A stretch of DNA of 64,000 nt from Rhodobacterales bacterium (GTDB lineage: Bacteria > Pseudomonadota > Alphaproteobacteria > Rhodobacterales > Rhodobacteraceae). The DNA lies in assembly GCA_026400355.1 (NCBI GenBank), contig JAPLPE010000015.1, forward strand, positions 152,601 to 216,600, read 5' to 3'. A program made the position numbers and the translations under genes. Shown here piece by piece: positions 47,081-56,552 of the stretch. Every line of letters begins with the position of its first letter. Position 1 is the first letter of the stretch. The notes under the pieces are model-generated. The model made no database searches, was not told where the DNA came from, and worked only from the letters and a program-made list of their open reading frames with translations.

Positions 47081-48006
47081 GTGGCGGCGGGGGTGAACCC
47101 GCCCGCCTCCGTCCGCACAAAGGCATCAGCGCAGAGTTTCGCCAGCGCCCGGACCCGGCCAATATAGGCCTGCCGCTCGGTGACCGAGATGACACCCCGT
47201 GCGTCGAGCAGGTTGAACAGGTGGCTCGCCTTGATGCACTGGTCATAGGCAGGATGGACCATGATGATCCGCTTTCCAGTCTTCGGATCAATCTCGTCAA
47301 AGGCCAGAAGGCGCTGGCATTCCGCCTCGGCATCCTCGAAATGCCGCAGCAATTGCGCCGTCTCGGCCCCGTCAAAGTTGTGGCGCGAATACTCCTCTTC
47401 GGTCTGGCGGAAGATATCGCCATAGGTCAGGGGAATTGGCGTCTGGGGGTCGTTGAAGGGCATGTCCATCACATGCCCCACGCCCAGCACATACATCGCC
47501 AGCCGTTCCAACCCATAGGTCAACTCGCCCGAAACCGGGCGGCAGTCATGCCCGCCGACCTGCTGGAAATAGGTGAACTGCGAGACTTCCATTCCGTCGC
47601 ACCACACCTCCCAGCCGAGCCCCCAAGCGCCTAGCGTCGGGCTTTCCCAGTCATCCTCCACAAAGCGGAGGTCATGCACATGCGGGTCAATCCCGATTGC
47701 GCGGAGCGAGCCCAGGTAAAGGTCCTGCATGTCGGGCGGCGATGGTTTGATGATTACCTGATACTGGTAGTAATGCTGCAAGCGGTTCGGATTTTCGCCA
47801 TAGCGCCCGTCCGTCGGACGGCGCGAGGGCTGGACATAGGCCGCAGCCCAGGCCCGCGAGCCAAGGGCACGCAGGGTCGTGGCCGGATGGAAGGTGCCGG
47901 CGCCGACTTCCATGTCGTAAGGCTGAAGGATGGCGCAGCCCTTGGATGACCAAAAAGACTGCAACCGCAGGATGATCTCTTGAAAGGATCGCGGTGTCTC
48001 TTGCAT
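47077..48006 (-). CDS. glyQ: Glycyl-tRNA synthetase alpha subunit
   Basis: 309 residues from ATG 48006. Catalytic class II subunit: [60 protein letters not shown] motif, [12 protein letters not shown] and [20 protein letters not shown]. It activates glycine and charges tRNA-Gly together with GlyS. First gene of the three-gene operon. Confidence 0.97.
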   Translation of the reverse strand: MQETPRSFQEIILRLQSFWSSKGCAILQPYDMEVGAGTFHPATTLRALGSRAWAAAYVQPSRRPTDGRYGENPNRLQHYYQYQVIIKPSPPDMQDLYLGSLRAIGIDPHVHDLRFVEDDWESPTLGAWGLGWEVWCDGMEVSQFTYFQQVGGHDCRPVSGELTYGLERLAMYVLGVGHVMDMPFNDPQTPIPLTYGDIFRQTEEEYSRHNFDGAETAQLLRHFEDAEAECQRLLAFDEIDPKTGKRIIMVHPAYDQCIKASHLFNLLDARGVISVTERQAYIGRVRALAKLCADAFVRTEAGGFTPAAT

Positions 48007-48197
48007 GGGGAACCTCTGGCTGAACCTGAGCCGTTGCATATTGTGCGGGGGGCAAAGGGTCAATCCGGCCACGGTTCCCCGGTAAACAAGTGTCCGATAA
48101 CAGAAATGTGTCAGATTCCTGCTGCAACAAAGGAGCGCTCTGCTATCTGCTTTCGGAGATTGATCGGAATAGACCTCCTCGGGGTCACAGGACAGGC

Positions 48198-49976
48198 ATG
48201 GCACGGTTTCTTGCAGTAGGTTTTGTCTGGATTTTCACTTTCGGCCCCGTGCACGCGCAGGACACGGTCTGGGTTCAAGTCGAAGCGCAGCCAACCCTCG
48301 GCCAAGCACAAACGCGAGTTCGTGATTATGCGGGGCAGTTCGAGAATGTAAACGGCTACTATCTCGGGTCCGGCTGGTACGGCATCGCCCTTGGGCCCTA
48401 CGCAAGGCCGGATGCCGAGGCGCTATTGCGCAGTCTAAAGGCGCAGGGCGCCATACCCGGCGACAGCTTCATCGCCACCGACAACACACTTGGTCAGCAA
48501 TTTTGGCCGATCGGCGCGAACGCACAGACCGGGACGCAGCCCTTGCCCGACGAGAGCATCGTTCTCACACCAATAGAACCAGCGACGACGACGGAAGTAA
48601 CGGTGGCAATCGAGGAGCCGGTGGCCGCAGAATCGGTGGTGGCGGAGGTTCCTGACGAAACACGATCTGAGGCGATGGCGAGCGAGGAACTGCTTACGCG
48701 GTCAGAGAAGGAGTTACTGCAGACTGCCCTGCAATGGGCCGGCTTCTATGATGGCGCTATTGACGGTGCTTACGGTCGCGGCACACGTTCGTCTATGGCC
48801 GCTTGGCAAGAGGCAAACGGATACGAAAGGACCGGCGTTCTGACGACACGGCAGCGGTCGGAATTGCTGGGCTCCTATGATGGTGTATTGGAGGGGCTGA
48901 ACCTCCAGCTTGTCCGAGACGATGCGACAGGCATCGAAATGCAGATCCCGACGGGCGTCGTGGCTTTTCGGGCCTATGAGCCACCCTTTGCCCGGTTTGA
49001 TGCGATAGGCGATCTCCCGGCGCAGGTCTTGCTGATCTCACAAGAGGGCGACCAGGGTCGACTGTTCGGCCTTTACGAAATACTCCAGACCCTCGAGGTT
49101 GTTCCAACCACAGGCGAACGGACCCGCACCGAAAACAGCTTCACGATCGAAGGAGCCAATGCGCGGTTCCACACTTACGTGACGGCGAACCTAGAAGACG
49201 GTCAGATCAAGGGATTTGCCCTGATCTGGCCGGCCAATGACGAAGAGCGCCGGTCGCGTCTGCTGGGCCTGATGCAGGCGAGCTTTGCTCGTACCGAAGG
49301 CGTACTTGACCCCGGCATCTCGCTCCCCGGCGAAGATCAGTCTGTTGATTTGATCTCGGGTCTGGAAGTGCGGCAGCCAAGACTTTCCCGGACCGGGTTC
49401 TTCATTGACGAATCCGGAACGGTCCTGACGACTTCGGAAGTTGTTGATCAGTGCGAATACCTGACCCTCGATACCACGCAGCACGCCACTGTCGCCCATA
49501 TCGACCCCGCGTTGGGTATTGCTGCGCTGAAACCGGACCAACCGATGGCTCCGCTTGGTGTGGTTCAATTCCAGTCCGGCGTACCCAGGCTGCAGGCAGA
49601 GATTGCGGTTTCCGGCTATCCCTATGGTGGAGTTTTGGCACGGCCGGCCCTCACCTTCGGGCGACTGGCCGACATTCGCGGCCTGAATGGCGAGGATTCG
49701 GTGAAGCGTCTGGCCCTTGTGGCCCAGCCTGGCGACGCCGGGGGTCCGGTGTTTGACAACGGCGGAACGGTTCTTGGCATGCTGCTGCCCAAGACGGTGC
49801 AGAACGGACAGGTCCTGCCGCAAGAGGTGAGTTTCTCTGTTGATGTCGAGGCGATTGCGGCATCATTGGCCCGCGCCGGTATTTCGATCACCACCACGGA
49901 CAACATGACATTCATGCCACCTGAAACGCTGACCCGCGAGGCGGCCAAGGTGACTGTGTTGGTGTCGTGCTGGTAA
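48198..49976 (+). CDS. Secreted SPOR / peptidoglycan-binding protein with a catalytically dead trypsin-like domain
   Basis: 592 residues. Signal peptide [23 protein letters not shown]-like domain ([20 protein letters not shown] to about residue 105), low-complexity Glu/Ala/Val linker, PG_binding_1 domain ([36 protein letters not shown]), a middle domain, then a chymotrypsin-fold module from about residue 395. In the module the expected TNAHVV is TTSEVV, the DLAL Asp is Gly in DPALGIAAL, and the nucleophile motif GNSGGP/GDSGGP is GDAGGP. All three triad residues are thus replaced. It probably binds septal or denuded peptidoglycan and a protein partner in the periplasm. Confidence 0.8.
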   Translation: MARFLAVGFVWIFTFGPVHAQDTVWVQVEAQPTLGQAQTRVRDYAGQFENVNGYYLGSGWYGIALGPYARPDAEALLRSLKAQGAIPGDSFIATDNTLGQQFWPIGANAQTGTQPLPDESIVLTPIEPATTTEVTVAIEEPVAAESVVAEVPDETRSEAMASEELLTRSEKELLQTALQWAGFYDGAIDGAYGRGTRSSMAAWQEANGYERTGVLTTRQRSELLGSYDGVLEGLNLQLVRDDATGIEMQIPTGVVAFRAYEPPFARFDAIGDLPAQVLLISQEGDQGRLFGLYEILQTLEVVPTTGERTRTENSFTIEGANARFHTYVTANLEDGQIKGFALIWPANDEERRSRLLGLMQASFARTEGVLDPGISLPGEDQSVDLISGLEVRQPRLSRTGFFIDESGTVLTTSEVVDQCEYLTLDTTQHATVAHIDPALGIAALKPDQPMAPLGVVQFQSGVPRLQAEIAVSGYPYGGVLARPALTFGRLADIRGLNGEDSVKRLALVAQPGDAGGPVFDNGGTVLGMLLPKTVQNGQVLPQEVSFSVDVEAIAASLARAGISITTTDNMTFMPPETLTREAAKVTVLVSCW

Positions 49977-49997
49977 CCTGTGCTGGGAACAAGAATC

Positions 49998-51053
49998 ATG
50001 TCGCATCCTTATGTCGACCTTCCCCCATCTGCCTTCTGGCGTACGGCTGTTGCCGAAGTTGATAGGAATTGCTTCCCAGGCCTTTACGAACCACGCCTGA
50101 CTTTGGTGCCCGCAACAGGCGTCGCCACCGCAGGCAGTTGCTTTGCCCAGCACATCGGCCACCGCCTCCGCATTTCTGGATGCAACGTTCTAGATGCTGA
50201 ACCGGTTCCTGCTGCCATGAACGAAACTGTCGCGCAGGCTTTTGGCTATGCACTTTTCTCCAGCCGGACAGGTAACATTTATACCACCCGCCAACTCAGA
50301 CAGTTTCTGACTGACATCAACGAAGGATATGTAGACGCTCGTTTCGTCTGGGCCAAGGGCCCTGCCTTCATCGACGCGCTGCGGCCCACCGTGGAACCCG
50401 AAGGACTATCCTCCCCCAAAGACGTGCTGCTGCACCGAACCTACCATCTCGAACGCACGGCTCGGATGCTGCGCAACGCCGATCTTTTCGTCTTTACCCT
50501 TGGCCTCACCGAATGTTGGGAAGACCGGCCGACAGGTCGCGTATTTCCGATCTGCCCGGGCGTGGTGGGCGGCTTATTTGATCCTCATGTTCACGCCTTC
50601 CGAAACCTCCGCTATCTTGACGTTCTGCAAGACCTTGAGGCGATCCGCGAATTACTGCACCGTTTCAACCCGGCCATGCAGATGCTGCTTACCGTGTCGC
50701 CAGTCCCGCTCACGGCGACCGTGTCAGGAGATCATGTGATGACCGCTACAACCGCGTCCAAGGCGATCCTGCGCGCCGCCGCCGACGAATTCGTTAAGAC
50801 CACGCCCGGGACCGATTACTTCCCTTCATTCGAAATCATCACCCAACCGGCCTCGGGCGGGCCATGGTTCGAGGCCAACATGCGTCGCGTCAGCGCGGCA
50901 GGCGTTGACAAGGTCATGGGCATCTTTCTTTCGGCACATGGCATCATGGCCGACCCTCCGCCAGCACCAAAGACGGTGGGGGCGCCCGAAACCGCTTCCG
51001 AGGCTGACGAAATAGTCTGCGATGAAATCCTTTTGGACGAGTTCAGCCGTTGA
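49998..51053 (+). CDS. GSCFA-domain protein (SGNH-hydrolase-like)
   Basis: 351 residues. The family name motif is literal near residue 45: TAGSCFAQHIGHRL. Other family blocks: FGYALFSSRTGNIYTTRQLR, LFVFTLGLTECWEDRPTGRV, FRNLRYLDVLQDLEAIRELL and TVSPVPLTATVSGDHVM. GSCFA proteins are thought to be acyl- or glycan-modifying enzymes related to SGNH hydrolases. The Ser in GSCFA and late Asp/His residues are candidate catalytic groups. No signal peptide. Coupled to the next gene. Confidence 0.8.
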   Translation: MSHPYVDLPPSAFWRTAVAEVDRNCFPGLYEPRLTLVPATGVATAGSCFAQHIGHRLRISGCNVLDAEPVPAAMNETVAQAFGYALFSSRTGNIYTTRQLRQFLTDINEGYVDARFVWAKGPAFIDALRPTVEPEGLSSPKDVLLHRTYHLERTARMLRNADLFVFTLGLTECWEDRPTGRVFPICPGVVGGLFDPHVHAFRNLRYLDVLQDLEAIRELLHRFNPAMQMLLTVSPVPLTATVSGDHVMTATTASKAILRAAADEFVKTTPGTDYFPSFEIITQPASGGPWFEANMRRVSAAGVDKVMGIFLSAHGIMADPPPAPKTVGAPETASEADEIVCDEILLDEFSR

Positions 51054-51910
51054 CACTGCGCCTGTGCATCTTCGGCAACTCGCACATTGCAGCCATGCGC
51101 GAAGCATGGCGCACAAACCCCGGCCGCTGGCCTGACATCGAGGCCAGGTTCGTCGGTGCGCACGGTGATCTGCTCCTGCAGACCGAGATTCGCGATGGCC
51201 ATCTCTACCCTATGACGACGGAATCGCGGGATGCCTTGAAGCGACTCAATGGCATCGAGTCGGTCGATCTGGCGTCGTCGGATGCGCTGGTCATTGCAGG
51301 CTGCCAGGTGGCCCTGAACCATGCGGTCCAGCTCAAAAGGTCGATGCGCTGGATCGGCCTGCCGACTTTGGCACGCACTCCCGAACTTGCCATGATGATG
51401 CCTGCGCTTGTTTCATATTCCGCCGCCCGGGCGAGTCTGTGCGCGATCTTGTCGGACCTTCTCGGCCCAACGCTGGCCCGACACTTCCGCGCAGGAACCG
51501 GTAAACCCTGTTGGATCGTTTCACAGCCCCGTTATTCGGTTGCAGTCACACAGACCAAGAAGCCCCACCTCAAACCTTACGTTGCAGCCGTCAGGTCAGG
51601 TGACGGAGCGTCACTTTCTTCCTTGTTCCATGACGCAGCCGATCTGGCCGCAAGGGCCGCCGGGGCTACGTTCATTCCTCAACACCCTGGCACAATTCGC
51701 CGTGATATGCTGACTGCCACCCAATATATGCGCGGTGCTATGCGACTGTCTGCCCGCGAGGACCTGCCTCAACCACCTGATGACATTTCTCATGCCAATG
51801 CCCTCTACGGCGCTCTGGTGATCGAACAAATCATCGCCGCCGTGATTGGGCAAACCGGCCCCGATCTACCCGACCTTGATCTATCCGACGTGGAACAGGG
51901 TGGCGAATAG
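51050..51910 (+). CDS. Unknown protein with SGNH-like N-terminus, partner of the GSCFA protein
   Basis: 286 residues, TTG start at 51050 overlapping the TGA of the GSCFA gene (TTGA). The N-terminus LRLCIFGNSHIAAMREAW has the GNSH form of the SGNH block I (G-N/D-S-H), and SSDALVIAGCQVALNHAV may be block II. A C-terminal SHANALYGALVIEQI could supply a catalytic His after Asp (DDISHANA). By this reading it is a second SGNH-like enzyme. It overlaps the convergent folE2 by 30 bp. Confidence 0.6.
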   Translation: MTLRLCIFGNSHIAAMREAWRTNPGRWPDIEARFVGAHGDLLLQTEIRDGHLYPMTTESRDALKRLNGIESVDLASSDALVIAGCQVALNHAVQLKRSMRWIGLPTLARTPELAMMMPALVSYSAARASLCAILSDLLGPTLARHFRAGTGKPCWIVSQPRYSVAVTQTKKPHLKPYVAAVRSGDGASLSSLFHDAADLAARAAGATFIPQHPGTIRRDMLTATQYMRGAMRLSAREDLPQPPDDISHANALYGALVIEQIIAAVIGQTGPDLPDLDLSDVEQGGE

Positions 51911-52984
51911 ACGGGGGTCGAGGCTTTCCTGCGCAAACGTGGGCCCTTCGGTCAACAGGCTGACGGCGTCGTGGCTGTGGAGGCTTTCCTGATGACTGGC
52001 CAGAACACGGAAATCGCCGACCCGTGCGTCCTTGAGAAGCTGTTCACAGAACAGGCGCGCCGCATCCTCGACAAAGACCGGGTTGGCGGCGTTCAGTTCC
52101 GCAAAGGCCTGTTCGTCCTCGCGCTTGACCATCACCTGCGTCTCGGTCGGTACGGCTGCGCGGGCCATGTCAATCAGGTCCTCGAACCAGAGCACGGGCG
52201 CGTTATCAGCCAGTTCAACGGAGATCCGAGCGATGGAGCGCTGAGAGTGCGGCGTGGCCAGTTGCGCACGGAACTGACGCGCATGTTCCGATAGTTCAAG
52301 CGAGCAGGGGCAGGTCGAGGAGTACACATAGTCGATATGGATGATCTTTTTGCGCACGCCGCCCTGCTCGACCAGTTCCAGCGCGATGTCGTAATACTGG
52401 AACCCTTCAAGGCCCGACCTCAGGGACTTCTTTCTCATCGGAAAGCTTAAGCGCATCTGGATGCGGGCATCGAAGCTTTCCAAATCGGACTTGTAGGCAT
52501 CAAGCGCCCGTTCGATGACTGCAAAGGAAAACGTCTCTTCCGCATGCTTGTAAAAGCTGCGCATGATCCGGGACATGTTGATGCCCTTCTTTCCCGCGTC
52601 GAGGCTGACTGTCCCGGTCACGCTGGTTTCCAGCGTCAGGTCGCCATTGTCGCGGGTATGAAACCGAATCGGCAGGCGGAAGTTGGAAATGCCTACGTGC
52701 TGAATCTGTTGGCGCGCACCCTTGATGAGGCTCGACGGGCCATTCTGAAGATCGGGCATCGACGCCTTGTAGGCCTCGTCCACCGCAAAATCCTCGGGGT
52801 AGGCGCGGGCGAGAGCGGGGTAGTTTGACACCTCCTGCCCGGGAATAAGGCGCGAGACGAGAGGATCGAGCGTTGCCACCTCTTCAGGGGAGACTTCCAC
52901 TGCCCAGCGCCGCAGCAGGGCAAGCGCGGCTTCGGCTTCCTCGCGCGAGGGTTCACGGTCAAGGTCGGTGAAGTGGATGTTCAT
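51881..52984 (-). CDS. folE2: GTP cyclohydrolase FolE2 (type IB)
   Basis: 367 residues from ATG 52984. Recognised by SNYPALARAYPEDFAVDEAY, HVGISNFRLPIRFHTRDNGD, GTVSLDAGKKGINMSRIMRS, FPMRKKSLRSGLEGFQYYDI and YVYSSTCPCSLELSEHARQF, which includes the active-site cysteine and metal ligands. It opens GTP to dihydroneopterin triphosphate, first step of folate (and queuosine) synthesis, using various divalent metals. It complements folB and folP elsewhere in the window. Confidence 0.95.
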   Translation of the reverse strand: MNIHFTDLDREPSREEAEAALALLRRWAVEVSPEEVATLDPLVSRLIPGQEVSNYPALARAYPEDFAVDEAYKASMPDLQNGPSSLIKGARQQIQHVGISNFRLPIRFHTRDNGDLTLETSVTGTVSLDAGKKGINMSRIMRSFYKHAEETFSFAVIERALDAYKSDLESFDARIQMRLSFPMRKKSLRSGLEGFQYYDIALELVEQGGVRKKIIHIDYVYSSTCPCSLELSEHARQFRAQLATPHSQRSIARISVELADNAPVLWFEDLIDMARAAVPTETQVMVKREDEQAFAELNAANPVFVEDAARLFCEQLLKDARVGDFRVLASHQESLHSHDAVSLLTEGPTFAQESLDPRLFATLFHVG

Positions 52985-53091
52985 GACAGAACCTCTCAAC
53001 GGATTTTCGCGTTACAGGACCGTCCATATGGGCCCCCCGGCGCAGCAGTCAACCACTGGCTACAAGAATACGAGAGCCGATCAGCCCCGGA

Positions 53092-53448
53092 TCATCCACA
53101 GACGTCCTGTCGCAGGCAGTCTGCGCCTCGGGCAGCGCGGGTTTCCCAAGTTCTTGCTATCTGTTGCAGGAGTGTATCGATCCAGTCGGCCAGATTGCGC
53201 ATATGCACCGCCACCTCCCGCCCGACCGGTGACAGGCTGTAGTCGAAATGCGGCGGCACCACATCATGGGCGACCCGCAGCACAAGCCCGGCCGCCTCAA
53301 GCCACATCAGCGTCCGGGCGAGCATGCGCTCGCTGACCCCGCCGATAATGCGGCGCAACTCGCTGAACCTACTGGTGCCGCTTTCAAGCACGATCACGAC
53401 CACGATTGGCTTCATGCCGGAAAACCTCGGGAAAGAAGGGGCGATCAA
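53092..53448 (-). pseudogene. HxlR-family regulator lacking its N-terminus
   Basis: The frame contains MKPIVVVIVLESGTSRFSEL, RRIIGGVSERMLARTLMWLE and VPPHFDYSLSPVGREVAVHM, the winged helix of HxlR proteins. HxlR members begin about 25-30 residues earlier with a Cys-containing helix that is missing; the preceding sequence belongs to the oppositely oriented QOR2 remnant. Only a TTG at 53448 or the ATG at 53415 could start it. The deletion that fused the two genes explains the loss. A residual DNA-binding product is possible. Confidence 0.55.
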
Positions 53449-53938
53449 GACATCGGATTCAGGCTACTCGATCCTGCGCAACGGCTGGTAAACGAAGAAC
53501 ATCACCGGTTCGCTACTGGCGCTTTAGCGACCGGGGCGCTATTCGGGTCTCTTGGCGCAGGCTCGGTATGATGGCGCCAAGCGCTGACAATGCCGCCGCA
53601 GCCGTCGCGGTCCTGCTTGGCACGGGTCACCATGGCAAGACTCATGAACTCGCAGGCTATACAGCCTACAGCGCCGGAGATCTTTCGACCGCCGTTTCGG
53701 CGGCAACCGGGAAGCATGTTCCCCATAACAACCTTCCGCTTGCCGCCTATGCCGACATCCTGAAGAGCTTCGGGCTTCCTGATTTCTTTGCGGTCGCCCT
53801 TGCACGCTGGGATAACGAGGCGTCCGAGGGGGTCTTGTTAACAACAGCCATCAGCTTTCCAGCCTTATCCGCCGACCGACCACGCCGCTCAAGGAGGCAG
53901 TCGCGGCCGCTCTTGCCACGGCAACTGTCCGTGCCTGA
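53430..53938 (+). pseudogene. NAD(P)H:quinone oxidoreductase type 2 (QOR2/NmrA-like), 5'-deleted and frameshifted
   Basis: Fragments in three frames together spell the C-terminal 60 percent of a QOR2: AIKTSDSGYSILRNGW, stop TAA where Tyr is expected, ATGALATGALFGSLGAGSV, then ADNAAAAVAVLLGTGHHGKT, HELAGYTAYSAGDLSTAVSA, LPLAAYADILKSFGLPDFFA and finally QLSSLIRRPTTPLKEAVAAA ending at TGA 53936-53938. The NAD-binding N-terminus is absent. QOR2 genes are commonly divergent from an HxlR regulator, and the HxlR remnant is exactly there. Dead gene. Confidence 0.65.
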
Positions 53939-53982
53939 GGGATTGGCACCGGACGGCGCGATCCGCCCGGTGCCATTCAAAC

Positions 53983-54340
53983 TCACATCGGGGTAAGGAC
54001 TTCTGTCCCGGCACCGTCCAGTCCGGAGATGGTCCAGTTGCCCGTCAAGCGTGCAATCTTCCATGATCTGATAGATCACCAGCCCGATGTGGTCGCCCAG
54101 AACGTAAGCGGCTAAGAAGGTCGGGCCGTACCGCATGCAGTTCCCGGTCGAGGTGGCATTGCCGGTGGTCCAGCCGATATGGCAAGTGGTTTCGGGAAAG
54201 ATGGTAATGGTTGCGGTGGACTCACAGGGCGAACCATCCAAATTCGTTCCGTCGACAGCATAATCGCCGCCAAAATCCTGCGCCTAAGTAGCCGGAGCCG
54301 GCAGGGCAAATGCAGACGTGAACCAAGTCGCAAGTTTCAT
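53983..54340 (-). pseudogene. Secreted protein of unknown function with amber stop and frameshift
   Basis: ATG 54340 begins MKLATWFTSAFALPAPAT, a signal peptide, then TAG (54284-54286), then in frame AQDFGGDYAVDGTNLDGSPC, ESTATITIFPETTCHIGWTT, GNCMRYGPTFLAAYVLGDHI and GLVIYQIMEDCTL. At about 54045 the frame is lost and resumes as LTGNWTISGLDGAGTEVLTP up to TGA 53983-53985. Restored, it would be a 118-residue exported protein starting AQ after cleavage. Two independent lesions make a sequencing slip less likely. Confidence 0.6.
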
Positions 54341-54430
54341 GACAAAATCCTTGGTTCCAGCGGTCCCGGGTCGACGCCCCGCCAAGACACTCGGCCGGAA
54401 AGAGCAGCCGCTCAACCGATTTGGCAGTAC

Positions 54431-55291
54431 CTAAAGCAGTTCTTTCAGACGGCCCCTCGTCCAGTCTGCCAAGAGGGTATCTTCGTCCCGTACGGCATGC
54501 CAAAGGGTATCAAGCGCGATGCGCAGGCTGCAAATCCGCAGGCTTTCGGTATCGGACAGACGGTGCGGCTGCTCCCGTTCAAAGAATCCGGCCTGGACCT
54601 CCATGCAGGAAAGCCATGATCGCCAGAACAGAATATTGGCGAGGTCATAGTGAGGATCACCCAACATCGCCTCGGACCAGTCGATCACGCCGGTGATCTG
54701 ACCCTTGTCGCAAAGCACATTGTTGGATCCGAAATCGCCGTGGACCAGATACCGGTGATTGGGGCGGGTTTCAGCGAACCGCAGGATGGCGTCGAGCGGA
54801 GCACTGACATCCGAGATTCCTCGCCAGTCCCGGGCGGCAATATCGGCAAGGAAGCCGCCCCAGGTGGAGAAGGCCCCCTTGCCTTCGGCGTCAAACGGCC
54901 CTGCCCCTACAAACCCGCCCATGTCGCAAGCGGCCATGGCGCTCATCACCTGCGCCACTGCAGGTGCGACCCGCAGAGCCTCCACCGCTGTCAGGTCCTG
55001 CAAGGTCAGCTTCGGAACGCGGCGGGAGATGCAGGCGACTGCATCACCAAGTGGCGAGATCAGTGTGACTTCCGGGATCGGCAATGTTGCACCAAAGTGG
55101 TGATGCATCAGCATGTCCTTGGCGAACCCGACCCCATCCTGGTTGATGCGCAGGACGAACGGGCCTTCAGCGTCAAATTCAAAAGCCTGACACTCCTCGC
55201 CTTCTGTCAGCCGCCTGAACCCGGTCACGCGGCCAACTCTCGCCTCAATGAAAGCAAAAGCATCTTCTGACGAAACGAGAGTCTTGCCCAT
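54431..55291 (-). CDS. Aminoglycoside phosphotransferase / choline-kinase-fold small-molecule kinase
   Basis: 286 residues with the eukaryotic-like kinase fold: ATP-binding EGEECQAFEFDAEGPFVLRI, catalytic loop YLVHGDFGSNNVL (HGDxxxxN) and metal-binding VIDWSEAMLGDPHYDLA. Homologues include hygromycin-type phosphotransferases and small metabolite kinases; resistance activity should not be assumed. Adjacent to metZ (9 bp) on the same strand, so probably in its transcription unit and under the SAM-II switch. Confidence 0.82.
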   Translation of the reverse strand: MGKTLVSSEDAFAFIEARVGRVTGFRRLTEGEECQAFEFDAEGPFVLRINQDGVGFAKDMLMHHHFGATLPIPEVTLISPLGDAVACISRRVPKLTLQDLTAVEALRVAPAVAQVMSAMAACDMGGFVGAGPFDAEGKGAFSTWGGFLADIAARDWRGISDVSAPLDAILRFAETRPNHRYLVHGDFGSNNVLCDKGQITGVIDWSEAMLGDPHYDLANILFWRSWLSCMEVQAGFFEREQPHRLSDTESLRICSLRIALDTLWHAVRDEDTLLADWTRGRLKELL

Positions 55292-55299
55292 TCCCGCCC

Positions 55300-56475
55300 T
55301 CAGGCCTGCTCGAGTGCCGTCATCAGATCGTCGAGCAGATCCTCGGTCCCCTCAAGCCCAACCGATAGCCTGACGAGGCCCGGTGTAATGCCCAGCGCCT
55401 CTTTCTGGGGCTGCGGCAGGCGCTGATGGGTTGTGCTGGCCGGATGTGTCGCGATGGACTTAGCATCACCAAGATTGTTGGAGATGATTATGATCTCCAG
55501 AGCGTTCAACATGCGAAACGCAGACTCGCGGTTGCCCACATCGATGGCGAACACTGTGCCGCCTGCGCCCATTTGCGCCATTGCCAGCGCATGTTGCGGG
55601 TGATCCGCAAGCCCGGGATAAATCACGCGGTATAGCTTCGGATGACCCTGCAGCGCCTTTGCCAGAGCCAATGCCGATTCCGTCTGCGCTCGGACGCGCA
55701 GTTCCATCGTCTCTAGTCCTTTGACAAGCATCCACGAAGTAAATGGGCTCATCGCGCCGCCTGTATGCTTCATGAAGGGTTCAACCGTCTTGCGGATGAA
55801 TTCTTTCGTCCCAAGGATCACCCCTCCCAGGGCCCGGCCCTGCCCGTCGATATGCTTTGTTGCGGAATAGACGACCACGTCGGCCCCCTGCGCCAGCGCA
55901 TCGGACCAGACAGGCGTTGCAAAGACGTTATCCACGATCACGATTCCGCCCGCTGCATGGGCAAGGTCCGACACGGCTCGGATGTCTATGACTTCCAGCG
56001 TCGGATTGGACACGCTCTCAAAGAAGACCGCCTTCACACCCGGCTGGATTGCTGCCTTCCATTGTTCCAGGTCGGTCCCGTCGACAAACGTTACTGTCAC
56101 GCCATAGCGCTGCAACACTTCTTCAAGAATGTAGAGACAAGACCCGAACAGGGCTCTGGATGATACAATATGATCGCCGGCCTTAAGCATCGAAATGAGA
56201 GAGCCATTCACGGCTGCCATGCCGCTGGCCGTTGCAAAGGCATCCTCCGCCCCTTCGAGCGCCGCAATCCGCTGTTCGAACATTGATGTCGTAGGGTTGC
56301 CGTAACGGGCATAGATGAACTCGTCTTCGCCCGCCTTGATGAAACGAGCTTCGGCGGCCTCGGCGGTTTCGTAGACAAAACCTTGGGTGAGGAAAATAGC
56401 CTCACTGACTTCACCATACTGGCTCCTACGGATCCCGGCATGGACGGCCCGGGTGCGTTTGCTCAAGTTCTTCAT
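55300..56475 (-). CDS. metZ: O-succinylhomoserine sulfhydrylase
   Basis: 391 residues from ATG 56475. Cys/Met-metabolism PLP family: KRTRAVHAGIRRSQYGEVSE, YARYGNPTTSMFEQRIAALE, GAEDAFATASGMAAVNGSLI, IVDNVFATPVW, and the PLP lysine in YSATKHIDGQGRALGGVILG. It makes homocysteine from O-succinylhomoserine and sulfide, bypassing cystathionine. The upstream SAM-II aptamer and terminator show feedback by S-adenosylmethionine, which supports the MetZ assignment. Confidence 0.93.
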   Translation of the reverse strand: MKNLSKRTRAVHAGIRRSQYGEVSEAIFLTQGFVYETAEAAEARFIKAGEDEFIYARYGNPTTSMFEQRIAALEGAEDAFATASGMAAVNGSLISMLKAGDHIVSSRALFGSCLYILEEVLQRYGVTVTFVDGTDLEQWKAAIQPGVKAVFFESVSNPTLEVIDIRAVSDLAHAAGGIVIVDNVFATPVWSDALAQGADVVVYSATKHIDGQGRALGGVILGTKEFIRKTVEPFMKHTGGAMSPFTSWMLVKGLETMELRVRAQTESALALAKALQGHPKLYRVIYPGLADHPQHALAMAQMGAGGTVFAIDVGNRESAFRMLNALEIIIISNNLGDAKSIATHPASTTHQRLPQPQKEALGITPGLVRLSVGLEGTEDLLDDLMTALEQA

Positions 56476-56502
56476 TTCAGTCTCCAGCCCACATCTTTCA
56501 GG

Positions 56503-56541
56503 CAACAAAAAGCCCCGACACCATCAAGGGTATCGGGGCTC
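56503..56541 (-). terminator. Rho-independent terminator in the metZ leader
   Basis: Reading toward metZ: AGCCCCGA pairs with TCGGGGCT across a short loop, followed by TTTTTGTT. It lies between the SAM-II aptamer and the metZ ATG, so it is likely the expression platform (transcription attenuation) of the switch. Confidence 0.85.
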
Positions 56542-56552
56542 AACGCGCCCTA

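Noticed and set aside
48198..49976. Active DegP-like serine protease
   Set aside because: All three catalytic positions are substituted and there is no PDZ domain.
54431..55291. Antibiotic-resistance aminoglycoside phosphotransferase
   Set aside because: The fold is shared with many metabolite kinases, and the gene lies in the metZ transcription unit behind a SAM switch. Resistance is not supported.
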